Assembly (NCBI GenBank): GCA_963619325.1
Contig: CAVEVQ010000032.1
Coordinates: 1 to 22,365 of the forward strand
Direction of reading: 5' to 3'
DNA length: 22,365 bases
Origin: UBA1181 sp963619325
GTDB taxonomy: Bacteria > Bacteroidota > Bacteroidia > Bacteroidales > Paludibacteraceae
Positions 8,830-17,516 of the stretch are shown in pieces. The stretch's first letter is position 1. The number at the start of each line of letters is the position of its first letter. Below the pieces are notes generated by a model. That model saw only the letters and a list, made by a program, of their open reading frames with translations. It did not search any database and was not told the DNA's origin. The position numbers and the translations under genes are program-made.

Positions 8830-8899
8830 TAAGTCATTGGCGCTGCTTTAGTTGTATGCGTGCGTATCTTGATTGTCAAATCTCATTGTACTCCCGATT

Positions 8900-10018
8900 A
8901 TGAGAAATGAAAAACCGTTTCTTTTGAGGATTCTTCTTGCTCCGTTCGCCGCCGTCTACGGATTGGTCGTTATTCTCCGTAATGCCCTTTTTGATTGGGA
9001 ATTTTTACCTTCAAGGAAATTTGATGTTCCTGTAATATCAATCGGTAATATAACGGTCGGTGGTACTGGTAAAACACCGTTCTCAGAATACATTATACGT
9101 CTTCTAAAAGATGATTTTCACATCGGCTTTCTCTCTCGTGGCTATAAGCGTAAGACGAAGGGGTTCCAATTGGCAGATGAGAAATCAACTCCATCAACCA
9201 TTGGTGATGAGCCTTATCAGGTGAAAACAAAGTTCCCAGATATCATGGTGGCTGTTGATGCAAAAAGGACAAGAGGAATTTTGAAAATGCAAAAGGAGGC
9301 TTTTAACCGTCCGGATATTATCATTCTCGATGATGCTTACCAACACCGCTATGTGTCGCCAGACATCAACATATTGTTAATTGATTACAATCGCATGATT
9401 ACGGAAGACCATCTGCTGCCTGTTGGAAACTTGCGAGAACCAGTTTCGTCAACTGTACGAGCAGATATTGTGGTTCTTACCAAATGTCCGATGAACTTAC
9501 AGTCTATAGAGTTCCGTATCATCCGCAAAAATTTAAAGCTGTATCCTTATCAGACACTCTATTTCACAACGCTTGCCTACGATGCGCCTAAGCCTGTTTT
9601 CCAAGGTGATTCTTGCAACTTGACGTCTGATACGTCAGTCCTCACGCTTACTGGGATTGCGGCTCCGAAGCCTTTTGAAGACTATGTACACACATTGGTG
9701 GATGAGGTTGTGTCTCTCAATTACGCAGACCATCATACATTCAAAAGGTCGGATATGATAGAAATTCAGAAAACATTTGAAGTTATCTCAAATCCGAAGA
9801 AAATCATTTTGACAACAGAAAAGGATGCTGTACGACTCAAAAATTCGAATTTCTTTCCAGAAAGCCTAAAAGGGTATGTTTACTATATTCCGTTGAAAAT
9901 TAAATTTTTAAAGGAGGAAGGTAGCGAGTTTAATATGAAAATTCATAGTTTTTTGAGGAAAAACAAATATTTCTCTCAGCTTTTGGAGGTAGAGAGACGA
10001 GCAGACAAAAAAGAATAA
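8900..10018 (+). CDS. lpxK: tetraacyldisaccharide 4'-kinase (LpxK)
   Basis: 372 residues from the ATG at 8900. An in-frame TTG at 8873 would add nine residues but is less likely: homologues start close to the hydrophobic segment, and ATG is available. LpxK phosphorylates the 4' position of the lipid A disaccharide at the inner face of the inner membrane. A hydrophobic N-terminal anchor (about 7-28) is followed by the P-loop ITVGGTGKTP (51-60), then SRGY (79-82), GDEP (102-105) and DDAYQHR (144-150), all hallmarks of the family. The following gene starts 18 bp downstream, so the two are co-transcribed. The presence of LpxK shows that the organism makes lipid A. It is divergent from rimP. Confidence 0.96.
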   Translation: MRNEKPFLLRILLAPFAAVYGLVVILRNALFDWEFLPSRKFDVPVISIGNITVGGTGKTPFSEYIIRLLKDDFHIGFLSRGYKRKTKGFQLADEKSTPSTIGDEPYQVKTKFPDIMVAVDAKRTRGILKMQKEAFNRPDIIILDDAYQHRYVSPDINILLIDYNRMITEDHLLPVGNLREPVSSTVRADIVVLTKCPMNLQSIEFRIIRKNLKLYPYQTLYFTTLAYDAPKPVFQGDSCNLTSDTSVLTLTGIAAPKPFEDYVHTLVDEVVSLNYADHHTFKRSDMIEIQKTFEVISNPKKIILTTEKDAVRLKNSNFFPESLKGYVYYIPLKIKFLKEEGSEFNMKIHSFLRKNKYFSQLLEVERRADKKE

Positions 10019-10036
10019 TAGTAAAATAATATAATC

Positions 10037-10885
10037 ATGAATGCAAATTTTGACCTTTTGAAGGCGATCAACGAGGCGCGTGATTTTTTGATGACGAAGA
10101 CTGCCTTGAAGCCAAAGATCGCTATTGTCTTAGGCACTGGCTTAGGCGATTTTGCTAAAAAAATAGATGTTGTTGATACGATTGCGTATTCAGAGATACC
10201 TTATTTCAAGACGAGTACGGTGCAGGGACACTCTGGCAAGCTGCTTTTTGGACGGTTGGAAGGGGTAGAGGTGATGGCAATGCAGGGACGTCTGCACTAC
10301 TACGAGGGGTATTCTATGCAAGACATTACATTCCCTATCCGCGTGATGAAGGCTTTGGGAGTAAGGGTGGTGATGGTTTCTAATGCGGCAGGCGGATTGA
10401 ATCCCGACTTTATTCCTGGCGATGTGATGATTATCAAAGATCATATCAACCTATTCCCCGAGCATCCGCTTCATGGACCCAACAACGAGAAATTGGGAAC
10501 ACGTTTCCCTGATATGAGTAATGCCTATGATAAGAAAATGATTGTTGCGGCTGAGGAAATAGGAAAGAAATGCAAACTCAACCTTAAAAAAGGCGTTTAT
10601 GTTGGTACTCAAGGACCAACCTTTGAGACTCTTGCCGAATATCGTTATTTCCGTATCATCGGAGGAGACTCTTGCGGTATGTCGACTGTTCCTGAGGTCA
10701 TTGTGGCAAATCACGCTGGCTTGTCCGTCTTCGGTGTGTCGGTCATCTCCAACGTAGGCTGTGATGCTAATCTCAGTAACGTAACCCACGAGGAGGTGCA
10801 ACAAAATTCGTTGTTGGCGCAAGACAAGTTGGCCACATTGTTTACGGAGATGGTTAAATATTGTGGTGAAACACTTAGTTGTTGA
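10037..10885 (+). CDS. punA: purine-nucleoside phosphorylase (trimeric PNP/MTAP family)
   Basis: 282 residues. Cleaves purine nucleosides with phosphate to base and ribose-1-phosphate in nucleoside salvage. Active-site pieces: LGTGLG (32-37, phosphate), QGHSGK with H65, R85-L-H87-Y-Y89 (QGRLHYYEGY), SNAAGG (115-120), TFE (195-197) for the base, GMS (214-216), and N239 in VISNVG. The match to the human-type high-molecular-weight trimeric class is complete. The substrate preference cannot be read with confidence; N239 at the place of human N243 fits 6-oxopurines (guanosine/inosine). It lies 18 bp after lpxK, an arrangement I know from Bacteroides, where thiL often follows; here a terminator follows instead. 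Confidence 0.95.
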   Translation: MNANFDLLKAINEARDFLMTKTALKPKIAIVLGTGLGDFAKKIDVVDTIAYSEIPYFKTSTVQGHSGKLLFGRLEGVEVMAMQGRLHYYEGYSMQDITFPIRVMKALGVRVVMVSNAAGGLNPDFIPGDVMIIKDHINLFPEHPLHGPNNEKLGTRFPDMSNAYDKKMIVAAEEIGKKCKLNLKKGVYVGTQGPTFETLAEYRYFRIIGGDSCGMSTVPEVIVANHAGLSVFGVSVISNVGCDANLSNVTHEEVQQNSLLAQDKLATLFTEMVKYCGETLSC

Positions 10886-10972
10886 TGAAACGAGAAGAAA
10901 GTGTTATCAAAAAAGTGTGATTTTTCACATTCCTCAAAAGAGAAAAAAAATCGTTTGTGTAGATGTTGATAA

Positions 10973-11006
10973 AAATAGGCTGGGAGTGTTCTCTCTCAGC
11001 CTATTT
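10973..11006. terminator. bidirectional hairpin terminator between punA and rprY
   Basis: The arms AAATAGGCTGGGAG (10973-10986) and CTCTCAGCCTATTT (10993-11006) form a 14-bp stem with one G-U or mismatch position and a 6-base loop. On the minus strand the stem runs into UUUUUAUC, so it is a good terminator for the rprX-rprY transcript, which ends at 11017. On the + strand the tail is weaker (CCTATTTCATATTG), but it sits 87 bases after the punA stop. The gap 10886-11016 also holds a smaller hairpin, AGTGTGA-TTTT-TCACATT (10914-10931). Confidence 0.8.
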
Positions 11007-11016
11007 CATATTGATA

Positions 11017-11733
11017 TTATTCATTATCCTCATTCTTCTCCGAGTTCGGGTAGATAATCTTATAGCCTTTGCCATGTACGTTCATAATCTCAACTTCTGG
11101 GTCGGCTTTAAGCAGTTTCCGCAGTTTTGTGATATAGACATCCATGCTGCGGGCGTTGAAATAGTTGTCTTCGTCCCAGATTGTGCGAAGGGCATGATTT
11201 CGCTCTAACACATCGTTGGCATGGGCACAGAGAAGGGATAGCAACTCAGACTCTTTGGTGGTCAGCTTGACGGTTTCGCCATTGATGACCAATTGTTGTT
11301 TCTGTTTGTCGAAGAGAATCTTGCCCATTTGGAAGACGGTCTCTTCTTTGACTTTTTTCCCTTTCACGCGTCGCAGAATTGCTTCAATGCGTAGTAACAG
11401 CTCCTCCATACTGAATGGCTTGGTGATATAGTCGTCTGCGCCAATCCGGAAGCCCTCCAAAATGTCATTTTTCAACGTTTTAGCCGACAGAAAGAGAATA
11501 GGAACTTCTGTGTTTACTTGACGGATTTCTTGCGCGAGTGTGAATCCATCCTTCTTCGGCATCATAACATCAAATACGCAAATGTCGTACTTTTCTTTCA
11601 TGAATGCCTTGTATCCTGCTTCTCCATCGGGCATAAGGTCTGTCTGATAGTTCTTTGCTTGTAAGTACTCGCGAAGCAGCATGCCGAGGTTTTGGTCGTC
11701 TTCACAGAGTAATATTCTTGTTTTTTCGTCCAT
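11017..11733 (-). CDS. rprY: OmpR-family response regulator, RprY-like
   Basis: 238 residues. The receiver domain (1-120) has the acidic pair E11-D12-D13, phosphoacceptor D55 (CVFDVMMPKKDG), S83 and K105 (ITKPFS). A winged-helix DNA-binding domain follows (about 130-232, with TTKESELL and the C-terminal hairpin VHGKGYKI). The N-terminus (MDEKTRILLCEDDQNLGMLLREY) and the run GFTLAQEIRQ are very like Bacteroides RprY as I recall it, including the Cys before the acidic pair. The gene starts 11 bp after rprX, so kinase and regulator are a pair. A hairpin terminator lies just after the stop. The regulon cannot be read from the window. Confidence 0.93.
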   Translation of the reverse strand: MDEKTRILLCEDDQNLGMLLREYLQAKNYQTDLMPDGEAGYKAFMKEKYDICVFDVMMPKKDGFTLAQEIRQVNTEVPILFLSAKTLKNDILEGFRIGADDYITKPFSMEELLLRIEAILRRVKGKKVKEETVFQMGKILFDKQKQQLVINGETVKLTTKESELLSLLCAHANDVLERNHALRTIWDEDNYFNARSMDVYITKLRKLLKADPEVEIMNVHGKGYKIIYPNSEKNEDNE

Positions 11734-11744
11734 ATTCGTTATTG

Positions 11745-13271
11745 TTAGTTTGTTTCTCGTTTTTGAGGTATTGAAATGATGAATTTTGTTCCTTTATTAA
11801 ACTCGCTTTCTACCTTTATTGTTCCTTTATGATCTTGCACGACCTTCTTGACGTATGCTAATCCCAATCCGAATCCCTTCACATTGTGAATGCTGCCTGT
11901 TGGTACGCGGTAAAATTTATCAAATATACGTTTTAAATTGTTTTTCTTAATTCCAATTCCGTTATCTTCTATTGAAATGAGCAACTTTTTTTTCTCATTC
12001 CATGTTTTTAGTCGCAGGATGAGTGGACCGTTGGAGTATTTGACGGCGTTGTCCATTAGATTGTAGATGATGTTGGTGAAATGAACTTCATCGACGTTGG
12101 CGACAGCATTCTCTGCATCTAACTCGGTTTGGATATCGCCTCCTGTGTTTTCTACTTTGATAGCGAATGTTCCCGCTATAGTGAGTATCAACTCGTTGAT
12201 ATCCATTTCTTGGAGCTTCAGCGCACTGCTCTCTTTCTCGAAGATAGACATTTGCAATACCTTGTCTATCTGTTGTGTGAGTCTCTTAGTCTCGTCTTTT
12301 ATTGTTCTGCTGAGGTGCTCGGTCATCTCTTGGCTTTTTATCACGCCATTATCGTTGAGCATTTGAGCGGCGAGCGAGATTGTCGACACGGGAGTCTTTA
12401 GTTCGTGTGTCATGTTGTTCATGAAATCAGTACGCATTTCCGACAACCTTTTCTGTTGAGAAATGATGATAAGAGAGAAGATGAATGTGAAGAGTAGTAA
12501 ACCTGTGAAGATAGCAGAAGGAAGAAAAAGACTGCTTGACGTGATGAATTTTTGTGTGGTAGGTAGATAAACCTTCAAATAGTTGGCTTGTGGTGCGGGG
12601 TCGTTTGGAAAGAGTAGTTGAGAGTAACTCTCCATGTCTGTTGCTTCATCGTCGAAATTAGCACTACGGTAAACGACTTTACCCTCGTTGTTAATCACGC
12701 AGAAATAGTGTTTTGCATTGATGCCGTTGTTTTCGAATCCTTTGTCTATCAATTCATTGAGTAGGGCGAAGTCTAAACGTTCTTCAATCGGTTTTATATA
12801 GGTTTCGCTTAGCAACCGGATTAAAATGTCATCAAGCAGTGCGCGGTTGTGAAGGAAACGTTCTTTTAGTTTGTTCTGAATGATCTTTGAGGACTCTAAG
12901 ATGGAGTTTGAACCGTGCTTCATTGATATGAAGACGTTAGGTTTTATGCGTACGGTAGAGTATTTTTTTGCAGAGTCTCCTATGGTTTTGAGTTGTTGCA
13001 TTTGTTCCTCTTCGTCGGTCATGAAAACAGACGATTTTGTGGTGATCCGGGTGCGTTGCGATGGTGTGGTGAGATTTTTGTTGAGGTATTGCATAGTCTC
13101 TTCCTCCTCTAAGAGTTTAGCGACTTCATAGAGGGAGCGTTTCACTTCCTCGCTGAATTGGTCTGCCCGCATATCCACGTTGAGTTTGAGATAGTACGAC
13201 TGTAAGCCAATCAGACTGAAAAAGGAAACCGCCATCACGATAGACAAGACAACAATCATCCATTTTTTCAT
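11745..13271 (-). CDS. rprX: sensor histidine kinase, RprX-like
   Basis: 508 residues. TM1 (about 5-27), an extracytoplasmic sensor region of about 220 residues (28-247), TM2 (about 248-271), then the cytoplasmic kinase. The HisKA box NNMTHELKTPVSTISLAAQ carries H289. HATPase motifs: N box NLMDNAVKYS (N404, N408), G1 EDNGIGI (435-441), F box IFDKFYR (449-455) and G2 KGFGLGL (465-471). All catalytic residues are present, so it should be active. No HAMP domain is evident between TM2 and HisKA; the linker is short. The sensor region has no motif I recognise, so the signal is unknown. It lies 34 bp after sppA and 11 bp before rprY. Confidence 0.92.
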   Translation of the reverse strand: MKKWMIVVLSIVMAVSFFSLIGLQSYYLKLNVDMRADQFSEEVKRSLYEVAKLLEEEETMQYLNKNLTTPSQRTRITTKSSVFMTDEEEQMQQLKTIGDSAKKYSTVRIKPNVFISMKHGSNSILESSKIIQNKLKERFLHNRALLDDILIRLLSETYIKPIEERLDFALLNELIDKGFENNGINAKHYFCVINNEGKVVYRSANFDDEATDMESYSQLLFPNDPAPQANYLKVYLPTTQKFITSSSLFLPSAIFTGLLLFTFIFSLIIISQQKRLSEMRTDFMNNMTHELKTPVSTISLAAQMLNDNGVIKSQEMTEHLSRTIKDETKRLTQQIDKVLQMSIFEKESSALKLQEMDINELILTIAGTFAIKVENTGGDIQTELDAENAVANVDEVHFTNIIYNLMDNAVKYSNGPLILRLKTWNEKKKLLISIEDNGIGIKKNNLKRIFDKFYRVPTGSIHNVKGFGLGLAYVKKVVQDHKGTIKVESEFNKGTKFIISIPQKRETN

Positions 13272-13305
13272 GCTTGCAAATATAAAAAAATGAAGTGAAG
13301 TATTG

Positions 13306-15078
13306 TTATCTTATCATCATTTCGTCTGGTATAATCATTTGGTCGTGGTCTATGTTCTGAAGGCGGAGAATCAACTCTTGTTCCCACGAGGACATTTGGG
13401 GTGAAAGAACAAAGGCTTTGATTTTTTCGTATCCAATATTAGGCAATTTTCTTATTTGGGTCTTCCAATCTTCCGTTTCCGGGTATGTGTAAACATAGTA
13501 GGATGTGCCTAAATTTGCCTCTTGTGCGGCGAATTGAATGGCGTCGTCTAATGTACCTAACTCGTCTACTAAGCCATAGCGGTGGGCATCGGTGCCGCTC
13601 CATACACGTCCTTCCGCTAATTCTTCAATCTCACTTCTCTTTAGATTGGGTCTGCCTGCCTCTACTCGATCTAAAAATGTGTTGTAGACGCTTTCGACAT
13701 GGCTTTGAAGCACTATTTTCTCCTCGTCGGTGAGAGGGTGCATAAGCGTAGAGAGAAGATCTGCGTTGGCGTTCGTCTTTACGATTTCTTGATGAACACC
13801 TAATTTATGTATAAGTTTTGAGATGTTTGGAATGACGCAGAATACACCAATGGATCCCGTGATGGTTTTCTTTTCAGTGAAGATATGGTTGGCTGCGACA
13901 GACATATAGTAGCCACCCGAGGCTGCGTAATCCCCCATGCTGACAACCACTGGTTTGACTGCTTTTAGGCGTGTTATGGCATGCCACATCTGCTCGGCAC
14001 CATAGGCACTTCCGCCGGGAGAATTGACTCGAATGACAACGGCTTTTACGATGGTGTCTTTCTCTAACTGGTTTAATTGCTTGATGATTTTAGTTGAACT
14101 CAATCCTGAAGTGGAGCCATTGTCAATTTCGCCCTCCGCATAAAGAACTGCAACCTCATTGGTGGCAAGTGTGCTTTCTTCGGTGTTGTCGTAGCATCCA
14201 TTCCAATAGTCGGTAACGCTCGCATAATTGACATCCTCTTCCTCTGAAACCTCAATTAGTTTTTTTAGAATAGATTCTACTTCGTCAGCGTATTTTAGTC
14301 CGTCAATCAATCCTGTCTCAAGCACCTCTTGTGGTGTCCTGTAGATTAACATACTATTGGCGATGTTGTCGAGGTCTTCCTCAGAAAGGTTTCTTGATTT
14401 GGAAACGTCGTTTTTGAGTTCGCCCCAAAGAGAGTTGACAAGTCTTTCTTTTTGTTCTCTGTTTGCTGCGCTCATAGTGTCACTGTCGTACTTTTCGCCA
14501 TACGACTTATAGGTTCCCATTTTGATTACCTGCATATCCACGCCTAAGGTGTCTAAAAGAGACTTGTAGAACATAGATGAAGTGGCAATGCCTCGAAAAT
14601 CCACTGCTCCGATAGGATTGAGGTAGATAGAGTCGGCTATGGAAGCTACATAGTAGTTGCCTTGCGAATATTTTCCAGAATAGGCTATGACAGGTTTCCC
14701 CGTGGCTTCTTTGAAGTGTTCTATTGCTTTCCTTATCTCTTCTAATGAACCATATCCAGTGGAGATAATACCTGGTTTGATGAAGATGCCTTTGACGAGA
14801 GAGTCCTTCTCTGCTTGTTTGATTGCGCCTACGATGGCTTCTAATGAAGGAGAAACGTCTTTATCTAAAATAGTGTTGTAAATGTCGTCTTGGGCATGGT
14901 CTTGCAAGTCACCTTCCAATGAAATGGTCAAAACTGTGTTTCCTTGAATGGTTGTACCTTCATCGGAATAGAAGAAGGCAAAGACAAAACAAACCGCAAT
15001 GATTAAAAAAACGAAAAAAGTGAGGCTTGAAACGAAAATAGCTAATAAAGCCGCAAAAAAAGACTTCCAAAAACTCAT
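13306..15078 (-). CDS. sppA: signal peptide peptidase SppA, 67K type
   Basis: 590 residues, comparable to E. coli SppA (618). A membrane-bound Ser/Lys protease that degrades cleaved signal peptides. One N-terminal transmembrane segment (about 8-37) is followed by two tandem SppA/crotonase-like domains. The general base sits in the first (K191 in MGTYKSYGE, equivalent to E. coli K209) and the nucleophile in the second (S387 in YAASGGYY, equivalent to S409), so the split active site is intact. The RVNSPGGSAYGAE run (350-362) and TITGSIGVF are also conserved. It lies 34 bp after pssA and 34 bp before rprX, within the envelope gene run. In several Bacteroides genomes I know sppA beside lpxK; here lpxK is elsewhere in the window. 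Confidence 0.95.
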   Translation of the reverse strand: MSFWKSFFAALLAIFVSSLTFFVFLIIAVCFVFAFFYSDEGTTIQGNTVLTISLEGDLQDHAQDDIYNTILDKDVSPSLEAIVGAIKQAEKDSLVKGIFIKPGIISTGYGSLEEIRKAIEHFKEATGKPVIAYSGKYSQGNYYVASIADSIYLNPIGAVDFRGIATSSMFYKSLLDTLGVDMQVIKMGTYKSYGEKYDSDTMSAANREQKERLVNSLWGELKNDVSKSRNLSEEDLDNIANSMLIYRTPQEVLETGLIDGLKYADEVESILKKLIEVSEEEDVNYASVTDYWNGCYDNTEESTLATNEVAVLYAEGEIDNGSTSGLSSTKIIKQLNQLEKDTIVKAVVIRVNSPGGSAYGAEQMWHAITRLKAVKPVVVSMGDYAASGGYYMSVAANHIFTEKKTITGSIGVFCVIPNISKLIHKLGVHQEIVKTNANADLLSTLMHPLTDEEKIVLQSHVESVYNTFLDRVEAGRPNLKRSEIEELAEGRVWSGTDAHRYGLVDELGTLDDAIQFAAQEANLGTSYYVYTYPETEDWKTQIRKLPNIGYEKIKAFVLSPQMSSWEQELILRLQNIDHDQMIIPDEMMIR

Positions 15079-15112
15079 GAGTGGGGCAGGTAATACTAAG
15101 CGTTACATACGA

Positions 15113-15832
15113 CTACTCCTTGTAGGCGGAAATGCTTAGCAATAAGTAGACGAGAATGATAAAAGGCAAGGCTATCAGCTGAAGTAATGCAAGCAGAACG
15201 ACTGCGATGCCAAGAAAAATAAAGCGTATTTCGTTTCCTCTCCAATGAAGCGATTTGAATTTTAAAGAGAACATAGGAATCTCTGAAATCAAAAGATAAC
15301 AAAAGATAACAACCAGTAAAATAACGATGTAAGGGTTGAATAAGAACCCAAACCAAGCTCTGTTGATATATTCTGCGACCGGCATCAAAGGGTCTGTGGC
15401 AGCTATCAATCCTACGAAAAATAGAGCATTGGCAGGAGTCGCCAATCCGATGAATGAACAAGTCTGACGTTCGTCTAAATTGAACTTTGCCAACCTCAAC
15501 GCTGAGAAAGCAGCGATCAAAAAAGCAAAGAAAGGCAGAAAACAATGGATTTTTTCTGACATGTCGCAGAGTGTGAGTTGTGTGTAGACAACAACGCTCG
15601 GAGCAAAACCAAAACTGACCATATCCGCCAAGGAATCTAGCTCCTTGCCAATGGGAGAGGAGACATGCAATGCACGTGCGGACATTCCATCAAAGAAGTC
15701 AAATACTGCTGCCAAGAGAATGAAAAGCAGAGCGTAGAAAGTAAATCCTTTAAATGCCATCACAGAGGCGATACTTCCCGACAGAAGATTCAGACAGGTG
15801 ATGGTGTTTGGTATGTGTTTTCTGATTCCCAT
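15113..15832 (-). CDS. pssA: CDP-diacylglycerol-serine O-phosphatidyltransferase
   Basis: 239 residues, an integral membrane enzyme with several hydrophobic helices. It transfers the phosphatidyl group of CDP-diacylglycerol to serine to give phosphatidylserine. The CDP-alcohol phosphatidyltransferase signature DG-x2-AR-x8-G-x3-D-x3-D is complete: D48 G49, A52 R53, G62, D66 and D70. The N-terminus RKHIPNTITCLNLLSGSIA matches the Bacteroidetes/Gram-positive type (PssA type II, membrane-embedded) rather than the E. coli phospholipase D-like enzyme. It follows psd after 78 bp; CdsA, which makes its substrate, is encoded two genes upstream. Confidence 0.95.
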   Translation of the reverse strand: MGIRKHIPNTITCLNLLSGSIASVMAFKGFTFYALLFILLAAVFDFFDGMSARALHVSSPIGKELDSLADMVSFGFAPSVVVYTQLTLCDMSEKIHCFLPFFAFLIAAFSALRLAKFNLDERQTCSFIGLATPANALFFVGLIAATDPLMPVAEYINRAWFGFLFNPYIVILLVVIFCYLLISEIPMFSLKFKSLHWRGNEIRFIFLGIAVVLLALLQLIALPFIILVYLLLSISAYKE

Positions 15833-15910
15833 TGAGACTAATTTTTGTTATGCAATTTACGAACGAAATCGCTATGTGAGACACAATTCGTCAGAAAAGT
15901 TGATTGTGTT

Positions 15911-16579
15911 TTATTTTTTTAACCTTGCGATGACAGTCTTGTTTCCACGGACGGTTTGCTTCATGTTTACGAGAATTTCGGCATCTAACGGCAAATAGAG
16001 GTCGACTCGAGAACCAAACTTGATGAATCCCAACTGTGTGTTTACCTTACATTCGTCTCCTTGGTTTGCGTAGGTAACTATGCGTCGAGCTAAGGCTCCT
16101 GCAACCTGTCTAACTAATATTTGTACTTTGTTAGGCATTTCAATAACAACGGTTGAACGCTCGTTTTCAGTGCTGGATTTCGGCAGGTTGGCAGCCATGA
16201 AGCGGCCATCATTATGTGTGTAGTAAACTATTTTCCCATGCGTTGGATACCAGTTGGCATGCACGTTGAAAACACTCATGAAAATGGAAACCTGCATTCT
16301 ACGCTCTTTGAGGTATTCATCTTCCTCGGTAGGCTCAATGACGACGATGGTTCCATCTGCAGGAGATACAATCATACCATCTTCGAAATTCTCAAACACG
16401 CGGTTCGGACTTCTAAAGAAATTAGTTAAAAAGATAAATGCAACGAATGATATAGTGGAAAATGCAACTAATGCGGTCTTGTGTTCTATACCGAAAGCGT
16501 ACCACAACAAACCGTTGAGGAGCAACAAAGACACCAAGACTTTCATTAAAAGTTTCTGACCTTCTTTATGAATTTTCAT
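15911..16579 (-). CDS. psd: phosphatidylserine decarboxylase proenzyme, short form
   Basis: 222 residues, the length of the short archaeal/Bacteroidetes-type Psd. Pyruvoyl enzyme that converts phosphatidylserine to phosphatidylethanolamine. Two hydrophobic helices lie at 12-55; SPADG (72-76) contributes D75 and NVHANWYP contributes H107. Self-cleavage is expected between G189 and S190 in IKFGSRVD, which gives a small C-terminal alpha chain with the pyruvoyl group. The gap from cdsA is 67 bp and contains a TAACTTTG box (minus strand, 16600-16607) without a clear -33 partner, so a weak internal start is possible. pssA follows after 78 bp. Confidence 0.95.
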   Translation of the reverse strand: MKIHKEGQKLLMKVLVSLLLLNGLLWYAFGIEHKTALVAFSTISFVAFIFLTNFFRSPNRVFENFEDGMIVSPADGTIVVIEPTEEDEYLKERRMQVSIFMSVFNVHANWYPTHGKIVYYTHNDGRFMAANLPKSSTENERSTVVIEMPNKVQILVRQVAGALARRIVTYANQGDECKVNTQLGFIKFGSRVDLYLPLDAEILVNMKQTVRGNKTVIARLKK

Positions 16580-16646
16580 TTCTTATAAAGTTTGAACGGC
16601 AAAGTTAACAAAATTTTGCGTTGAAATAAGCGTTTGTTAGAGATAT

Positions 16647-17480
16647 TTAACAAATGAAAGAGAATAGTGCCACGAAAAATAGTGCGGGGGAGGCTATGAG
16701 TGCGCTATCAAAGCGGTCTAGTAACCCACCATGTCCGGGCAAGAATTTGCCAGAGTCTTTGACGTTGAGGCTACGTTTGATAAGGGATTCCACCAAATCT
16801 CCAACCACACCAAAGGCGAAGATGAGAGCGGTAATTGATATCCATGATATCAACGTGAAAGCTGGAAAATAGTCGAGATAGAAGAAAATAGTGCCTGCGA
16901 TAGCCGAGAACAACCATCCACCTATGAAACCTTCCCAAGTTTTTTTTGGAGAGATACGCTCAAACATTTTGTGTTTGCCGAGCAACATACCCACTAAATA
17001 GGCTCCTGTGTCTGAAGCCCATATTGTGATAAAGAAAGCAATGAGCATTTGTGAACCATATTCGGTGGATTCTACATACGAAAGTAGTGAGAAAGGAACT
17101 GCAACATAGAGGATGCCTAATAGCGAAACAGAAATGTTGATGATAGGATTCTTTTTCTGTCTGAATAATTCTGCAATCATTAGAAGAGCGAAAACAAGGA
17201 ATGGCGAGGCGAACCAAAAAGCTGCCTGTTCCTTAAAGAAGACGAGGTAGGTGGAGAGATAGACAATCGCCCCTCCGATAACGGATGGTAAAGTGAGGAC
17301 TTCGCAGTTCTCCAAATGACGGTTGACTAACTGGTAAAATTCGTATAATCCGATGAGGGTAAGCAATAGGAAGACGATAGAAAAAATGTCTCCATTGAAC
17401 CATATACTTGCAATCATGACAGCTACGAATAATGCTCCTGATAATGCTCTTGTGATAAGATTTTTAATTTTGTCAGACAT
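16647..17480 (-). CDS. cdsA: phosphatidate cytidylyltransferase (CDP-diacylglycerol synthase)
   Basis: 277 residues with about eight hydrophobic helices. It makes CDP-diacylglycerol from CTP and phosphatidic acid, the precursor used by PssA. The CdsA signature near the C-terminus is complete (232-258: SLIKR, KDSGK, PGHGGLLDR, D), and the upstream motifs WASDTGAYLVG and SPKKTWEGFIGG are present. In many Bacteroides genomes cdsA follows ftsH; here it follows the large helical-repeat gene after 36 bp, and psd comes next after 67 bp. No promoter is visible in the 36-bp gap, so cdsA probably depends on the promoter of the repeat-protein gene. Confidence 0.97.
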   Translation of the reverse strand: MSDKIKNLITRALSGALFVAVMIASIWFNGDIFSIVFLLLTLIGLYEFYQLVNRHLENCEVLTLPSVIGGAIVYLSTYLVFFKEQAAFWFASPFLVFALLMIAELFRQKKNPIINISVSLLGILYVAVPFSLLSYVESTEYGSQMLIAFFITIWASDTGAYLVGMLLGKHKMFERISPKKTWEGFIGGWLFSAIAGTIFFYLDYFPAFTLISWISITALIFAFGVVGDLVESLIKRSLNVKDSGKFLPGHGGLLDRFDSALIASPALFFVALFSFIC

Positions 17481-17516
17481 AAAAACTTTATTAAAAAATC
17501 ATAGTGAATTTATTTG

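Noticed and set aside
8873..8899. Upstream TTG start for lpxK adding nine residues
   Set aside because: An ATG follows at 8900 and gives an N-terminus of normal length directly before the hydrophobic anchor; no Bacteroidales signal favours the TTG.
10914..10931. CRP-like site TGTGA-N4-TCACA after punA
   Set aside because: The spacing is 4 rather than 6, and it lies downstream of a gene, between convergent genes; more likely a small hairpin next to the terminator.
13276..13283. TATATTTG box before rprX on the minus strand
   Set aside because: No -33 partner, and the predicted start would fall on or inside the start codon of rprX.
15096..15545. 149-codon minus-strand frame overlapping pssA
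   Set aside because: It lies in another frame within pssA, whose frame carries the complete CDP-alcohol phosphatidyltransferase signature; the overlapping frame shows no recognisable motif.
16600..16607. Independent psd promoter (TAACTTTG on the minus strand)
   Set aside because: The -7 box matches but no TTTG-like element is present 19-21 bases upstream, so it is not listed as a feature.
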